From positions 4,618,501 to 4,682,500 of the forward strand of contig NZ_CP020038.1 of assembly GCF_002157225.2 (NCBI RefSeq): 64,000 bases of DNA. The letters are read 5' to 3'. The notes beneath the pieces were generated by a model, which was given only the letters and a program-made list of their open reading frames with translations, was not told the DNA's origin and did no database searches. How positions within the stretch are numbered: position 1 is the stretch's first letter; every line of letters starts with the position of its first letter. The DNA is from Agarilytica rhodophyticola (lineage in GTDB: Bacteria; Pseudomonadota; Gammaproteobacteria; Pseudomonadales; Cellvibrionaceae). Below, piece after piece: positions 19,163 through 31,345 of this stretch. The position numbers were made by a program, and so were the translations under genes.

Positions 19163-19243
19163 ATGACTGGACTCGATATCGCGTTTTTTATGTTGATGAT
19201 TTCTGGACTCATGTATCTCGGAACAGTCGAGAACGAAAAATAA
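19163..19243 (+). CDS. Candidate 26-residue single-pass membrane peptide
   Basis: A short reading frame, ATG at 19163 to TAA at 19243, encodes 26 residues beginning MTGLDIAFFMLMISG and ending GTVENEK. This is one hydrophobic helix with a charged C-terminus, typical of bacterial small membrane proteins. A purine-rich GGGGAAA lies 5-11 nt upstream, and a strong terminator follows at 19277. The gap otherwise lacks a reason to be transcribed rightward. Function unknown. Not proven to be expressed. Confidence 0.5.
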   Translation: MTGLDIAFFMLMISGLMYLGTVENEK

Positions 19244-19276
19244 TTCATTCTCGCTACTATTTGACAATGTAAGTAC

Positions 19277-19305
19277 AAAAAAAGCGACACAAAGGTCGCT
19301 TTTTT
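19277..19305. terminator. Bidirectional terminator between the small ORF and sucD
   Basis: The stem AAGCGAC/GTCGCTT, with an ACAAAG loop, is flanked by A7 and T6 runs. It can end both the rightward small-ORF transcript and the leftward suc operon, whose last stop codon is at 19328. Confidence 0.9.
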
Positions 19306-19327
19306 GTCTCGATTTAATGGCAAAAAT

Positions 19328-20200
19328 TTACCACCCAGTGATATCTTTCAAACCATTACCAATATCAGCAAGACTTCTTACAGTTTTTACACCAGCGTCT
19401 TCCAAGGCCGCAAACTTTTCATCAGCAGTGCCTTTACCACCAGAGATAATTGCGCCCGCATGCCCCATTCTCTTGCCTGCTGGAGCAGTAACACCTGCGA
19501 TATAAGAAACTACTGGCTTAGAAACATTGGCCTTGATAAAGGCTGCCGCCTCTTCTTCCGCTGTACCGCCAATTTCACCAATCATAACGATTGCTTCAGT
19601 TTGATCGTCATTTTGGAACATTTCCAATATATCAATGAAGTTAGAGCCAGGAATAGGATCACCCCCAATACCAACACAGGTTGATTGCCCAAAGCCATAA
19701 TCTGTCGTTTGTTTCACTGCTTCATAAGTCAAAGTACCGGAACGTGAGACAATCCCCACTTTACCTGGCTTATGAATGTGGCCTGGCATAATACCAATTT
19801 TACATTCACCTGGAGTTATGACGCCTGGGCAGTTTGGTCCGATAAGACGCACACCGAGCTCATCACACTTCACTTTAGCATCGAGCATATCTAGAGTCGG
19901 GATGCCTTCTGTAATGCAGACAACCAATTTAACGCCGCTGTGGGCCGCTTCTAGGATAGAGTCTTTACAAAATGGTGCAGGTACATAGATAACAGAAGCA
20001 TCGGCGCCAGTCTCGGCAACAGCTTCACGCATGGTATTAAATACAGGTAAATTCAGGTGCTTTTGTCCACCTTTACCTGGGGTAACACCACCGACCATTT
20101 TAGTGCCATATTCAATGGCTTGCTCTGAATGAAAAGTACCTTGCGATCCCGTGAAACCCTGGCAGAGAACCTTGGTATCCTTATTGATCAATACACTCAT
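19328..20200 (-). CDS. sucD: Succinyl-CoA synthetase (ADP-forming) alpha subunit
   Basis: Forms succinate and ATP from succinyl-CoA with SucC in the TCA cycle. The N-terminal CoA-binding domain has [17 protein letters not shown]. The phosphohistidine is H247 in [13 protein letters not shown]. The Lys/Cys-containing [16 protein letters not shown] segment is typical. At 290 residues it is full length. Last gene of the sdh-suc block, 2 nt after sucC. Confidence 0.98.
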   Translation of the reverse strand: MSVLINKDTKVLCQGFTGSQGTFHSEQAIEYGTKMVGGVTPGKGGQKHLNLPVFNTMREAVAETGADASVIYVPAPFCKDSILEAAHSGVKLVVCITEGIPTLDMLDAKVKCDELGVRLIGPNCPGVITPGECKIGIMPGHIHKPGKVGIVSRSGTLTYEAVKQTTDYGFGQSTCVGIGGDPIPGSNFIDILEMFQNDDQTEAIVMIGEIGGTAEEEAAAFIKANVSKPVVSYIAGVTAPAGKRMGHAGAIISGGKGTADEKFAALEDAGVKTVRSLADIGNGLKDITGW

Positions 20201-20202
20201 GA

Positions 20203-21366
20203 TTAATTCCCCGCTGCTTTTACAACTTGTTGAGCTGCATCAGTCAAACTCTCTGCAGCAATAATATTAAGACCACTATCTGCGAGTACTTTCGCACCTA
20301 ATTCAGCGTTGTTACCTTCAAGTCGAACCACAACAGGCACTTTAACTCCCACTTCCTCAACAGCGCCAATAACACCTTCGGCGATCAAGTCACAACGAAC
20401 AATGCCACCAAAAATATTAATTAATACTGCCGATACATTCTCGTCTGATAGGATAATTTTAAACGCTTCCACAACGCGCTCTTTAGTCGCACCACCACCA
20501 ACGTCTAGGAAGTTAGCAGGTTGGCCACCGTGCAATTTCACAATGTCCATAGTGCCCATTGCCAAACCAGCGCCGTTCACCATGCAGCCGATGTTGCCAT
20601 CAAGCGCAACATAGTTGAGCTCCCAATTGGCAGCGTGAGCTTCACGCTCATCTTCTTGCGAAGGATCATGCATTTCTTTCAATGCAGGCTGGCGGTACAA
20701 CGCATTGCCATCGATATTTAATTTTGCATCAAGACAGTGCAAGTCACCTTGATCGGTGATGACCAGTGGATTAATTTCCAAAAGCGCCAAATCTTTCTCT
20801 TGAAACATTTTTGCCAAGCCTAAGAAGATTTGAGTAAATTGCTTAACTTGTTTACCTTCGAGCCCCAATTGGAAAGCGAGGTCACGCCCTTGGTATGGCT
20901 GAGCACCACACAAAGGATCAATTTCAGCCTTAAGAATTTTTTCTGGCGTTTCCTCGGCCACTTTTTCAATTTCAACGCCACCTTCAGTAGAAGCCATAAA
21001 AACAATGCGGCGAGTTGAGCGATCAACAACGGCACCGAGATAGAGTTCTTGTGCGATATCTGTGCAAGACTCAACGAGAATACGGCTAACCGGCTGGCCA
21101 TTTTCATCTGTTTGATAGGTAACTAAATTCTTACCAAGCCACTGTTTGGAAAACTCTTCTATTTCGCCTTTAGAAGAAACCAATTTCACACCGCCAGCTT
21201 TACCACGACCGCCTGCGTGTACTTGAGCTTTTACTACCCAGCGATCACCACCGATAATATCTGCCGCTGCCGCTGCTTCTGCGGGAGTTTCCGCTGCAAT
21301 GCCTGTTGAAACTGGCAAGCCATATTCTCTAAATAATTGCTTGCCTTGGTATTCGTGTAAATTCAT
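20203..21366 (-). CDS. sucC: Succinyl-CoA synthetase beta subunit
   Basis: ATP-grasp subunit of succinyl-CoA synthetase that binds nucleotide and succinate. It starts [20 protein letters not shown] and has [17 protein letters not shown] and the C-terminal [16 protein letters not shown] loop. The 387 residues match the family. A 258-nt gap with a strong hairpin separates it from lpdA. sucC and sucD are only 2 nt apart. Confidence 0.98.
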   Translation of the reverse strand: MNLHEYQGKQLFREYGLPVSTGIAAETPAEAAAAADIIGGDRWVVKAQVHAGGRGKAGGVKLVSSKGEIEEFSKQWLGKNLVTYQTDENGQPVSRILVESCTDIAQELYLGAVVDRSTRRIVFMASTEGGVEIEKVAEETPEKILKAEIDPLCGAQPYQGRDLAFQLGLEGKQVKQFTQIFLGLAKMFQEKDLALLEINPLVITDQGDLHCLDAKLNIDGNALYRQPALKEMHDPSQEDEREAHAANWELNYVALDGNIGCMVNGAGLAMGTMDIVKLHGGQPANFLDVGGGATKERVVEAFKIILSDENVSAVLINIFGGIVRCDLIAEGVIGAVEEVGVKVPVVVRLEGNNAELGAKVLADSGLNIIAAESLTDAAQQVVKAAGN

Positions 21367-21397
21367 AGGTATTTACCGTAAAGAGAAAAAATTAGTA

Positions 21398-21493
21398 GTG
21401 TCACTTAAAAATTCAGATAAGAGTTCTGGGTTATTTAAATGACACCGACCTTATTATGTACACGCGGCTCCGAAACCTAGGCTTCGGAGCCGC
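21398..21493 (-). repeat. Hairpins in the lpdA-sucC gap
   Basis: A perfect 11-bp stem (21464-21474 with 21483-21493, GCGGCTCCGAA/TTCGGAGCCGC) lies between lpdA and sucC. A second, near-perfect 12-nt inverted repeat pairs 21398-21409 with 21434-21445. On the minus strand no T run follows the main stem, so it looks more like an RNA-processing or stability element, or a leaky terminator, than a full stop. Confidence 0.7.
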
Positions 21494-21624
21494 TTTATTC
21501 GATTACTCGAACAATTACGCACTTACTTTTGGTTGTTCCTGCTAGCTCAATGGCCAATTCACCATTATTAAAAAGGGACTGCATTTAATAATAGCCAATT
21601 TTCCTACTGCATAGTGGCTGGCAT

Positions 21625-23100
<1,476 letters not shown>

Positions 23101-23174
23101 TCAAAATAGTCAAATAGTTAAGCAGTAACAGTTGCCCAGCGAGTATCTGTGTCGTCGTACTGAATTATTTTAAT

Positions 23175-23191
23175 GCACACTAAAAGTGTGC
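23175..23191 (-). repeat. Small hairpin in the sucB-lpdA gap
   Basis: A perfect inverted repeat GCACACT-AAA-AGTGTGC lies just after the sucB stop. No T run follows on the minus strand. Confidence 0.55.
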
Positions 23192-23198
23192 AGTTACG

Positions 23199-24434
23199 CT
23201 ATATTTCCAGCAATATTCTCGCGGGATCTTCGATCATATCTTTAATCGCAACCAGGAATTGAACTGCCTGCTTACCATCGATAATGCGGTGATCGTATGA
23301 CAGAGCCAAATACATCATTGGCAATATTTTCACTTCTCCGTTAACCGCCATTGGTCTCTCTTGGATCTTATGCATACCTAAGATGGCTGATTGAGGAGGA
23401 TTAAGGATTGGTGTCGACATAAGTGATCCAAATACGCCGCCGTTGGTGATAGTAAAAGTACCACCTGTCATCTCTTCGATGCCAAGTTTGCCATCACGGG
23501 CGCGCAAGCCATAACTGCGGATACCATTTTCTACATCGGCTAGGCTCATGTGTTCAGCATTGCGTAACACTGGCACAACCAAACCTTTATCAGTGGAGAC
23601 TGCAACACCTATATCTTGATAGCCGTGATAAACAATGTCGTTACCGTCAATAGAAGCGTTAACTTCTGGTATTCTGCGCAGAGCTTCCACCGCAGCTTTC
23701 ACAAAAAAGCCCATAAAGCCAAGGCGAGTGCCATTGTGAACCTTCTCGAATTTGTCTTTATATTGCTTACGCAGTGCCATTACAGGCGCCATATTAACTT
23801 CGTTGAATGTAGTCAACATGGCTGTATTGGCGGTTACATCAAGTAAACGCTCGGCAATACGAGCACGCATACGTGTCATGGGCACACGTTTTTCAACACG
23901 CTCACCCGCAGGGATATCTAGGGATGCTGCGCTGCTATTACCAGCACTGGCAGCAGGTTTAGGCGCAGCTTGTGGCGCAGGTGCTGCAGCTGCCGGCGCA
24001 GAAGAAGCACCAGAAAAGTTAGCAACATCTTCTTTAGTGATACGTCCATCTTTACCTGTACCAACAACTTGTGCCAAATTGATATTTTTCTCTTGTGCCA
24101 ATTTGCGTGCGGCAGGCGCTGCGATAATATCGCCATCTGCTTTGCTAGGCTCGGCCGCTGGCGCCGCTGCTGGTACATCTGAGCCAGCCGAAGCAGCGCC
24201 TTCCTGAAAGGTCGCAATAACTTCGTTGCTAAGAACGGTATCACCTTCGTTCTTTATAATTTCTGCTACGGAACCATCAGCAGGAGCAACAACCTCCAAT
24301 ACCACTTTATCAGTTTCAATATCTACTAGTAGTTCATCTCGTGTAACCGCTTCGCCAGCCTGCTTATGCCAGGTTACGATACTACCGTCCTGAACAGATT
24401 CGGGGAAAGTTGGTGCTTTTATTTCTATGGTCAT
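23199..24434 (-). CDS. sucB: Dihydrolipoyllysine succinyltransferase (E2 of 2-oxoglutarate dehydrogenase)
   Basis: Core subunit of the 2-oxoglutarate dehydrogenase complex. A lipoyl domain (1-75) has the lipoylated lysine K43 in [10 protein letters not shown]. An Ala/Pro linker and the E1/E3-binding domain (about 105-140) follow, then a second Ala/Pro linker and the catalytic domain with [17 protein letters not shown]. 411 residues with one lipoyl domain is typical. It is 54 nt downstream of sucA. Confidence 0.98.
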   Translation of the reverse strand: MTIEIKAPTFPESVQDGSIVTWHKQAGEAVTRDELLVDIETDKVVLEVVAPADGSVAEIIKNEGDTVLSNEVIATFQEGAASAGSDVPAAAPAAEPSKADGDIIAAPAARKLAQEKNINLAQVVGTGKDGRITKEDVANFSGASSAPAAAAPAPQAAPKPAASAGNSSAASLDIPAGERVEKRVPMTRMRARIAERLLDVTANTAMLTTFNEVNMAPVMALRKQYKDKFEKVHNGTRLGFMGFFVKAAVEALRRIPEVNASIDGNDIVYHGYQDIGVAVSTDKGLVVPVLRNAEHMSLADVENGIRSYGLRARDGKLGIEEMTGGTFTITNGGVFGSLMSTPILNPPQSAILGMHKIQERPMAVNGEVKILPMMYLALSYDHRIIDGKQAVQFLVAIKDMIEDPARILLEI

Positions 24435-24488
24435 TTCCAGTCATGTCCTTTTTGCTTAAGGCTCTTTAAGGTTAATTTGTTGAATCAG

Positions 24489-27326
24489 CTATACACTGGT
24501 ATCCAACGCCGCTGAAATAAATTTCTTTTGTTCGTCTAAATGCGTCGACATATAACCTGCAGCAGGTGCAGAAGATGCAGGTCTGCCGGCAAAACGCAAA
24601 TAGAGCTCTGAATTTATACGGTCGAGAACACGTCGCATTCTATGTTGACTGGCGTACCAAGCCCCTTGGTTTTTGGGCTCTTCTTGGCACCAGACAAAAT
24701 CTTTCACATGTTCAAAAGGTTTCAATGCCAATTTCAATGCTTCTTCAGGGAAAGGATACAGCTGCTCAATACGAACCAGTGCAATATCTTCCTGTTGCTT
24801 CGCTTCTCGTTCTTCGAATAGGTGATAATAAACTTTTCCGCTACATAAAATGACGCGTTTAACTTGTTTAGGATCAACCGTTTCGTCCGTCAGTACCGTT
24901 TCAAACTTACCGTTAGCCAATTCTTCTAGCGATGATGTTGCCAGCTTATGGCGCAGTATCCATTTTGGGCTCATGACGACTAATGGACGGCGCATATGGC
25001 GAATAGCCTGACGCCGGAGCATATGATATACCTGTGCTGGGGTCGTTGGAATACACACTTGAATATTGTGTTCTGCACACAATTGCATGAAGCGCTCGAG
25101 TCGAGCGGAAGAATGCTCAGGCCCCTGCCCTTCGTAACCATGAGGCAACAACATCACTAAGCCGCACAGGCGCTGCCATTTATGCTCACCGCTGGTAATA
25201 AATTGATCGATAACCACTTGTGCGCCATTGGCGAAATCACCAAACTGCGCTTCCCAGATCACCATACCGTTGGGTGCAGTGGTGGCATAACCATATTCAA
25301 AAGCAAGAACCGCTTCTTCCGACAAGAAGGAGTCATATATTTCAAAACTAGGTTGTCCCTGCTCGACATTCTCTAAAGGAATGTATTGCTCACCATCTTT
25401 TTGGTTATGAACAACCGCGTGACGATGGGAAAAAGTACCACGTCCAACATCTTGACCTGTAATACGAATTTGATGTCCTTGCTTAAGCAACGTTGCGTAG
25501 GCAAGAGTTTCCGCCATCCCCCAATTAATCGGCAAAGCGCCACCGGCCATTTTGCGGCGGTCATCATATATTTTGGCAACTTGGCGTTGGATTTGGATAC
25601 CATCGGGGATATTCGTAATATTTTCGGCTAATGCCTGTAACTCTTTTAGGTTATAGGTGGTATCGCAAGGAGTTTGCCAATCGTGACCAATGTAAGGTGT
25701 CCAATCGACAAATAAAGACTTGTCTGGCTCACTCACCAAGCCACGTGCCACGTGCTCACCACGATCTAGGGCTGCTCGGTAATCATTGGCTAGCGTATCA
25801 CCTTCTTCTTTGGTTATAACGTTCTCCGCCACCAGCTTTTCAGCGTAGAGAGTACGGGTAGTTTTGTGCGCTCGAATAGCTTTGTACATCGCTGGCTGAG
25901 TAGCAGATGGCTCATCTGTCTCATTGTGGCCTCGGCGGCGATAGCACACTAAGTCAATCACTACATCTTTGTTGAACTCATGGCGATAGTCAATGGCAAG
26001 GGCAGCAACATAAGCCACCGCTTCAGGATCATCACCATTGACATGGAAAATGGGGGTTTCGATCATTTTCGCAACGTCGGTACAATAGTCCGTAGAACGA
26101 GCATCTTCCTTATTGCTAGTGGTAAAGCCCACTTGGTTATTGATAACAATATGAACGGTACCACCAGTTTTATATGCGCGAGTTTGTGACATCTGGAATG
26201 TTTCTAGCACCACTCCTTGACCAGCAAACGCGGCATCTCCGTGAATCACAACTGGGACGACTTTTTCTCCTTTATCGTCTTGACGACGATCTTGACGAGC
26301 GCGCACCGAACCTTCAACTACAGGAGATACGATTTCCAAATGAGAGGGATTAAAGGCCAATGCCAAGTGCATTTCACCACCAGGAGTCATCACATTGGAA
26401 GAAAAGCCCTGGTGATACTTAACATCACCTGAGGTATCCACCAACCTCTTACCTTCAAATTCTTCAAATAATTCAGCGGGGTTTTTACCTAGAATATTCA
26501 CTAAAGTATTTAAGCGGCCTCGGTGAGCCATACCTAATACCATTTCTTTAGCGCCGTAATCGCCCACTTTACGAATGAGAGTGTCGAGCAGAGGAATTAA
26601 ACTTTCACCCCCTTCTAGACCGAATCGCTTAGTACCGGGATATTTGCTGTCAAGATGACGCTCAAGGCCTTCAGCAGCAGTGAGCCTCTTCAGTAAGCTA
26701 ATTTTCGTTTCTTTATCAAACTGAGGTTGCGAACGCGTGCTCTCAAGTCGATTCAGTAACCAACGGCGCTCGTCATAATTTGTTATATGCATGACCTCCG
26801 CGCCAACAGTGCCGCAGTAGGTTTTCTCAAGATCTGCAATAATGTCTTTCAGCAAGCCTTCACGATAACCAAAAGATAAATCACCCGTTTGAAAAACTGA
26901 ATCTAAATCCAGTGTATTGAGATTGTGAAAGCCGAGATCAAGATCGGGGGAATCTTTAATTTCTAAAATACCCAATGGATCGAGGGATGCCTTTTGATGA
27001 CCGCTCAAGCGATAAGCATTGGTCAATTGCACCACTTCCACTTGCTTGCGTTCATGAGCAACGTTGGCACTACCCTCACCCGGAGCCACCATAGGACGAG
27101 CGCGATTACGGCCAAGCAATTCAAAATATTCAATAATTTCTGAGTGTGGTACATCGTTGCCAACTGCGCCATTAACCCTTGGCAGCTTATCAAAATAGTC
27201 ACGCCAATCTTGAGACACAGAATTAGGATCATTCAAATAAAGTTCGTACATCTCTTCTACATAAACTGCATTTCCACCAGAGATGTGGGAGGTGCTCCAT
27301 AACAATTCCATCAAACTTTCTTGCAT
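24489..27326 (-). CDS. sucA: 2-oxoglutarate dehydrogenase E1 component
   Basis: Thiamine-diphosphate enzyme that decarboxylates 2-oxoglutarate and succinylates the E2 lipoyl group. The N-terminal segment (MELLWSTSHISGGNAVYVEE), MAHRGRLNTLVNILGK, HGDAAFAGQGVV and the C-terminal transketolase-like parts are all present over 945 residues. I start at ATG 27326, where GGTGAG sits upstream. A longer start at 27353 would add nine unlikely residues. It follows sdhB after a gap of about 250 nt. Confidence 0.97.
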   Translation of the reverse strand: MQESLMELLWSTSHISGGNAVYVEEMYELYLNDPNSVSQDWRDYFDKLPRVNGAVGNDVPHSEIIEYFELLGRNRARPMVAPGEGSANVAHERKQVEVVQLTNAYRLSGHQKASLDPLGILEIKDSPDLDLGFHNLNTLDLDSVFQTGDLSFGYREGLLKDIIADLEKTYCGTVGAEVMHITNYDERRWLLNRLESTRSQPQFDKETKISLLKRLTAAEGLERHLDSKYPGTKRFGLEGGESLIPLLDTLIRKVGDYGAKEMVLGMAHRGRLNTLVNILGKNPAELFEEFEGKRLVDTSGDVKYHQGFSSNVMTPGGEMHLALAFNPSHLEIVSPVVEGSVRARQDRRQDDKGEKVVPVVIHGDAAFAGQGVVLETFQMSQTRAYKTGGTVHIVINNQVGFTTSNKEDARSTDYCTDVAKMIETPIFHVNGDDPEAVAYVAALAIDYRHEFNKDVVIDLVCYRRRGHNETDEPSATQPAMYKAIRAHKTTRTLYAEKLVAENVITKEEGDTLANDYRAALDRGEHVARGLVSEPDKSLFVDWTPYIGHDWQTPCDTTYNLKELQALAENITNIPDGIQIQRQVAKIYDDRRKMAGGALPINWGMAETLAYATLLKQGHQIRITGQDVGRGTFSHRHAVVHNQKDGEQYIPLENVEQGQPSFEIYDSFLSEEAVLAFEYGYATTAPNGMVIWEAQFGDFANGAQVVIDQFITSGEHKWQRLCGLVMLLPHGYEGQGPEHSSARLERFMQLCAEHNIQVCIPTTPAQVYHMLRRQAIRHMRRPLVVMSPKWILRHKLATSSLEELANGKFETVLTDETVDPKQVKRVILCSGKVYYHLFEEREAKQQEDIALVRIEQLYPFPEEALKLALKPFEHVKDFVWCQEEPKNQGAWYASQHRMRRVLDRINSELYLRFAGRPASSAPAAGYMSTHLDEQKKFISAALDTSV

Positions 27327-27461
27327 TTTACTCACCGTAAATAGACAACACATTAAGTTTTGTTGTCTCTATTCGACATTTCATTTATTGCCGAAATTGA
27401 AAATTATATTTACCTACAATCATATCAGGGGAATAGGATTAGCAGGATATTTATTATTTAG

Positions 27462-27482
27462 GGTGGCGCAAAAAACGCCACC
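27462..27482 (-). repeat. Hairpin between sdhB and sucA
   Basis: A perfect 7-bp stem GGTGGCG/CGCCACC with an A-rich 7-nt loop lies in the sdhB-sucA gap. On the minus strand the T run is in the loop and not after the stem, so it is unlikely to be a standard terminator. Confidence 0.5.
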
Positions 27483-27573
27483 TGTGAACAATAGAGGATG
27501 TTACAGTAAATACTTATTGCTCTGAAACTGATCTCGAGTAAGGGCTAACAACTGTACCAGAAACAATTCGTGT

Positions 27574-28278
27574 TTAAGTACCACGATGCAATAACATGCT
27601 TCTGATATGCCCTATTGCTTTTGTTGGATTTAAGCCTTTAGGGCAAACGTCAACACAGTTTTGAATACCATGACAGCGAAAGACACTGAACGGATCATCT
27701 AGATTCGCCAAGCGTTCTTCTGTAGCAGTGTCACGACTATCAGCTAAAAAGCGATAAGCTTGCAGCAAACCAGCAGGGCCGATAAATTTATCGGGATTCC
27801 ACCAGAAAGAAGGACAGCTCGTGGAACAACACGCGCATAAAATACACTCGTACAAACCATCGAGCTTTTCACGCTGCTCCGGGGACTGCAATCGTTCAAT
27901 AGCAGGCGTCGGCGTATCGTTCTGCAAGAAGGGTTCTATTTTTCTATACTGCGCATAAAACTGAGATAAATCGACAATTAGATCTCTAATGACAGGCAGG
28001 CCCGGCAGTGGACGTAACACTAACTTGTTATTTTTGACGCACTCAGACAAAGGCTTGATGCATGCCAAACCGTTCTTGCCTGAAATGTTCATCCCATCGG
28101 AACCACATACACCTTCACGACAAGAACGTCGATAGACGATGGTAGAATCCTGTTCTTTAATCATCTCCAGCACATCTAGCACCATGAGGTCTCTACCTTG
28201 AGTATCAACGTCATAGCTCTTCATGTATGGCTTTTTGTCTGTTTCAGGGTTATAGCGATAAATTTCAACTTTCAACAT
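27574..28278 (-). CDS. sdhB: Succinate dehydrogenase iron-sulfur subunit
   Basis: Passes electrons from SdhA to quinone. The [2Fe-2S] site is C53, C58, D61 and C73 ([14 protein letters not shown]), the E. coli-type pattern with an Asp. The [4Fe-4S] and [3Fe-4S] clusters use [16 protein letters not shown] and [17 protein letters not shown]. 234 residues. Last sdh gene before sucA. Confidence 0.98.
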   Translation of the reverse strand: MLKVEIYRYNPETDKKPYMKSYDVDTQGRDLMVLDVLEMIKEQDSTIVYRRSCREGVCGSDGMNISGKNGLACIKPLSECVKNNKLVLRPLPGLPVIRDLIVDLSQFYAQYRKIEPFLQNDTPTPAIERLQSPEQREKLDGLYECILCACCSTSCPSFWWNPDKFIGPAGLLQAYRFLADSRDTATEERLANLDDPFSVFRCHGIQNCVDVCPKGLNPTKAIGHIRSMLLHRGT

Positions 28279-28322
28279 ATCTTTTATCCAAATAGTTTCC
28301 GCGATACTAGGTTAAATTCACA

Positions 28323-30092
28323 CTAATAAGTACGAATTTTAGGTTCGAAGGTATCAACGGTCTTAGGTGTGAAATTCACGTCCCTCTTACCAACGGATTT
28401 ATCTTCAGGGTAATACATGGAGTGACACAGCCAGTTTTCATCATCACGCTCTTGGAAATCATCACGTGCATGAGCGCCTCGAGATTCTTTTCTTTCTTCG
28501 GCAGCAATTGCAGTAGCTTCAGCCACCTCAAATAAGTTTTGTACTTCCAAGGCTTCGATACGTGCAGTATTAAATGCGCTGCTCTTGTCAGACAAATGAA
28601 TATTTTCCATGCGCTCTCTAAGATCAGCGAGTTTTTTAATGCCTTCTTGCATGAACTCACCTTTACGGAAAACACCGAAGTGATTTTGCATAATGCTTTG
28701 TAGCTCCTTACGAAGCATTGAAGCATTTTCACCTTGTGACGAGCCATTAAGCTTGTTAAGACGTGCCATACCGGCTTCGATATCACTTTCAGAAGGGTCA
28801 CGATATTCGACACCTTCACGCAAAGCACGTTCGATAAACATACCCGACGAGCGACCAAACACAACCAAATCGAGAAGTGAATTACCCCCGAGACGATTGG
28901 CGCCGTGCACAGATACACAGGCAACTTCACCACAGGCATAAAAACCTTCGATAACTTTATCTTCTCCGCTGACATTAGTCAGTGCCTGCCCATCAACGTT
29001 GGTTGGAATTCCTCCCATCATATAATGGCAAGTAGGCACTACAGGAATAGGTTCTTTTACCGGGTCAGCATGAGCAAAGGTACGAGATAGTTCCAAAATA
29101 CCAGGTAAACGTTGGTTCAGCGTTTCAGCACCCAAGTGATCGAGCTTTAAGAAAACATGATCGCCATTTTCACCACAGCCGCGCCCCTCGAGAATCTCCA
29201 ACACCATGGATCGGGCCACAACATCACGGCCAGCAAGGTCTTTTGCATTTGGCGCATAACGTTCCATAAAACGCTCGCCATCTTTATTGATGAGGTAGCC
29301 ACCTTCACCGCGACACCCTTCTGTCACCAATACCCCCGCACCGTGAATACCAGTGGGATGGAATTGCCACATTTCAATATCTTGTACAGGAAAACCTGCG
29401 CGCAAAGACATCCCAATACCGTCACCAGTATTAATGTGAGCGTTAGTGGTAGAAGCGTAGATACGACCAGCACCACCAGTAGCAAAAACTGTTGCCTTAG
29501 ATTTAATAAAAACAACTTCGCCATCTTCCATATTAATGGCAATGACACCACAGACCACACCGTCTTGGTTTTTGATAATATCAACGGCGAACCATTCGTT
29601 AAGGAATACCGTATTGTTTTTCACATTACCCTGATAAAGAGCGTGCAAAAGTGCGTGACCCGTTCTATCTGCGGCTGCACAAGTTCGCGCTGCCTGACCG
29701 CCGCGACCAAAGTCTTTTGATTGGCCACCGAATGGACGCTGATAAATACGACCGTTCTCAGTTCGCGAAAATGGTAAGCCCATATGTTCCAGTTCGAATA
29801 CTGCTTCTGGGCCGACTGAACACATATACTCAATAGCATCCTGATCACCAATATAATCAGAGCCTTTGACCGTGTCGTACATATGCCAACGCCAATCGTC
29901 GTTAGGGTCAGCACTGGCTATCGCACAAGTAATGCCTCCTTGGGCAGAGACTGTATGTGAGCGTGTAGGAAAAACTTTAGTGACAACAGCCGTTTTAAAA
30001 CCTGATTGAGCCATTTGAAGTGCCGCGCGCATCCCCGCACCGCCACCGCCAACAACAATAGCGTCAAAAGACATGGTTCGAATATTTGGCAT
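28323..30092 (-). CDS. sdhA: Succinate dehydrogenase flavoprotein subunit
   Basis: Oxidises succinate to fumarate with covalently bound FAD. The dinucleotide motif [14 protein letters not shown] is at 13-26, and the FAD-linked histidine is H46 in [16 protein letters not shown] and [18 protein letters not shown] are also visible. 589 residues. It lies 3 nt after sdhD in the sdhCDAB order. Confidence 0.98.
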   Translation of the reverse strand: MPNIRTMSFDAIVVGGGGAGMRAALQMAQSGFKTAVVTKVFPTRSHTVSAQGGITCAIASADPNDDWRWHMYDTVKGSDYIGDQDAIEYMCSVGPEAVFELEHMGLPFSRTENGRIYQRPFGGQSKDFGRGGQAARTCAAADRTGHALLHALYQGNVKNNTVFLNEWFAVDIIKNQDGVVCGVIAINMEDGEVVFIKSKATVFATGGAGRIYASTTNAHINTGDGIGMSLRAGFPVQDIEMWQFHPTGIHGAGVLVTEGCRGEGGYLINKDGERFMERYAPNAKDLAGRDVVARSMVLEILEGRGCGENGDHVFLKLDHLGAETLNQRLPGILELSRTFAHADPVKEPIPVVPTCHYMMGGIPTNVDGQALTNVSGEDKVIEGFYACGEVACVSVHGANRLGGNSLLDLVVFGRSSGMFIERALREGVEYRDPSESDIEAGMARLNKLNGSSQGENASMLRKELQSIMQNHFGVFRKGEFMQEGIKKLADLRERMENIHLSDKSSAFNTARIEALEVQNLFEVAEATAIAAEERKESRGAHARDDFQERDDENWLCHSMYYPEDKSVGKRDVNFTPKTVDTFEPKIRTY

Positions 30093-30095
30093 CGA

Positions 30096-30470
30096 TTAAA
30101 ACCCCCAGAGCACTTCAATACCCCAAACCAAGTAGGCAAGAGTAATGACTGCGTAAATAGTTAGAGCGCTCATGCGCAAGAATAAAGCTTTTCCACCCAT
30201 CATCCGACTGGTGACATAATCGGTTAATACTCCCCACAAACCTATCCAGCCATGAGCAGCAACACACAATAGCGCCAACAAACTAAATGCGCGCATCCAC
30301 AACTGCGCAAACAAAGCTGTCCAAAGTTCATAAGTCATCTCTGGCACAGAGAAAATAAATGCCACAATAAATATTGTATAAGCAGCGAGTACTACTGCCG
30401 AAAATCTTTGAATAAGCCAATCTGAGAGGCCGCTTCGCCCCAGACTCGTAACTGCTGTTACCATACCCAT
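30096..30470 (-). CDS. sdhD: Succinate dehydrogenase membrane anchor subunit
   Basis: A 124-residue three-helix membrane subunit that, with SdhC, holds haem b and the quinone site. The family motif VLAAYTIFIV follows SDWLIQRFSA, and AHGWIGLWGVLTDY contains the likely haem-ligand histidine and quinone-site residues. The start overlaps sdhC by 13 nt. An ATG two codons later is an equally good start. Confidence 0.95.
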   Translation of the reverse strand: MGMVTAVTSLGRSGLSDWLIQRFSAVVLAAYTIFIVAFIFSVPEMTYELWTALFAQLWMRAFSLLALLCVAAHGWIGLWGVLTDYVTSRMMGGKALFLRMSALTIYAVITLAYLVWGIEVLWGF

Positions 30471-30832
30471 AACCCCGCAAGAATAATTAACACGATCGCA
30501 ACAACGACAACAATGGTCGCGCCACGCTTTCCACCTTCAAGTGTTTCACCAACGCCCATATCCATAATAAGATGACGTATTCCGGCTACAAGGTGATACG
30601 CAAGAGCGGCTAAAACAGCCCACACAATAAATTTAGAAAGTGGTGCCTGCAATGCAGTTTTAAGAGCGTTAAAACTCTGCTCTGAGCTGAGACTCATATC
30701 GAGCATCCACAGCAGTATTAATATACCGATAAGCAAAACCACACCTGAAACTCGGTGGGTAATGGAGACAAGCGCGGTAATAGGGAATTTAACTGTTTTT
30801 AGATCGAGATTTACAGGTCGGTTATCGTTCAC
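30458..30832 (-). CDS. sdhC: Succinate dehydrogenase cytochrome b556 subunit
   Basis: A 124-residue three-helix subunit of complex II. It carries the SdhC signatures RPVNLDLKTVKFP near the N-terminus, SITHRVSGVVLL, and HLVAGIRHLIMDMG with the haem-ligand histidine. The start is GTG at 30832 with AAGGTG about 11 nt upstream. First gene of the sdh-suc block. Its promoter must lie in the 30833-31445 region shared with gltA. Confidence 0.95.
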   Translation of the reverse strand: MNDNRPVNLDLKTVKFPITALVSITHRVSGVVLLIGILILLWMLDMSLSSEQSFNALKTALQAPLSKFIVWAVLAALAYHLVAGIRHLIMDMGVGETLEGGKRGATIVVVVAIVLIILAGLWVW

Positions 30833-31134
30833 AGTTTTGCAACACCTTAATTCATAAGATTGATAGGCAGGAAGATTTTTCTAAGGTTTGGCGAGTACAT
30901 ACTGTGCTGTTTAATATAAGTACATAGACTGGACATTTTAGCACCAGCTAATTAGTTATTAGCGCCAGCATCTCGCAGCGCATTTCCCATGGAAGGTTAT
31001 GCTTACACGCCCCAAAAAGATCGCGCAGAATTATAGATATGCGCCACACAAATTACAAACATTCATAATAACTTATGTAACATTAGCATATAATTTGTAC
31101 AAAACAACGTTTTAAAACGGTTATCACGTTCACT

Positions 31135-31178
31135 AGTTATAATTCATTTTTTGAATAGTTATAATTCATTTCTTGAAT
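31135..31178. repeat. Two tandem 22-bp units, each with an ATTCA-N5-TGAAT palindrome
   Basis: The unit at 31135-31156 is repeated directly at 31157-31178 with a single T-to-C difference. Each copy contains ATTCA-N5-TGAAT, so two identical dyads sit 22 bp apart, about two helical turns, on one DNA face. This is the geometry of a cooperative operator. It lies about 140 bp upstream of the gltA promoter and about 300 bp upstream of sdhC. The cognate regulator is unknown. Confidence 0.75.
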
Positions 31179-31317
31179 AGTCCTCACTCAAGAAGATTTA
31201 AATTTCTTTTCGAAAAAGCCTTTAAGCGCCCATTTTCTCCACAAAAATAAATTTTATCTATACTGATACTTGACCCAGTATGACAAAAATGCCATGGGAA
31301 ATTGGACTTTGATCACA

Positions 31318-31345
31318 TTGACATAAATTTATAGCACTATATAGT
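31318..31345 (+). promoter_or_regulatory. Likely sigma-70 promoter of gltA
   Basis: Perfect -35 TTGACA (31318-31323), a 16-nt spacer and -10 TATAGT (31340-31345) precede the gltA ATG by about 100 nt. Confidence 0.6.

Noticed and set aside
23752-24207. 151-codon frame opposite sucB, rich in Ala and Ser
   Set aside because: It is the antisense of the Ala/Pro linkers of the E2 protein, an expected shadow.
27327-27353. Upstream start for SucA
   Set aside because: Nine extra residues without family support; the ATG at 27326 has GGTGAG upstream.
29157-29720. 187-codon frame opposite sdhA
   Set aside because: Antisense shadow of a highly conserved gene, with Thr/Ser-rich nonsense composition.
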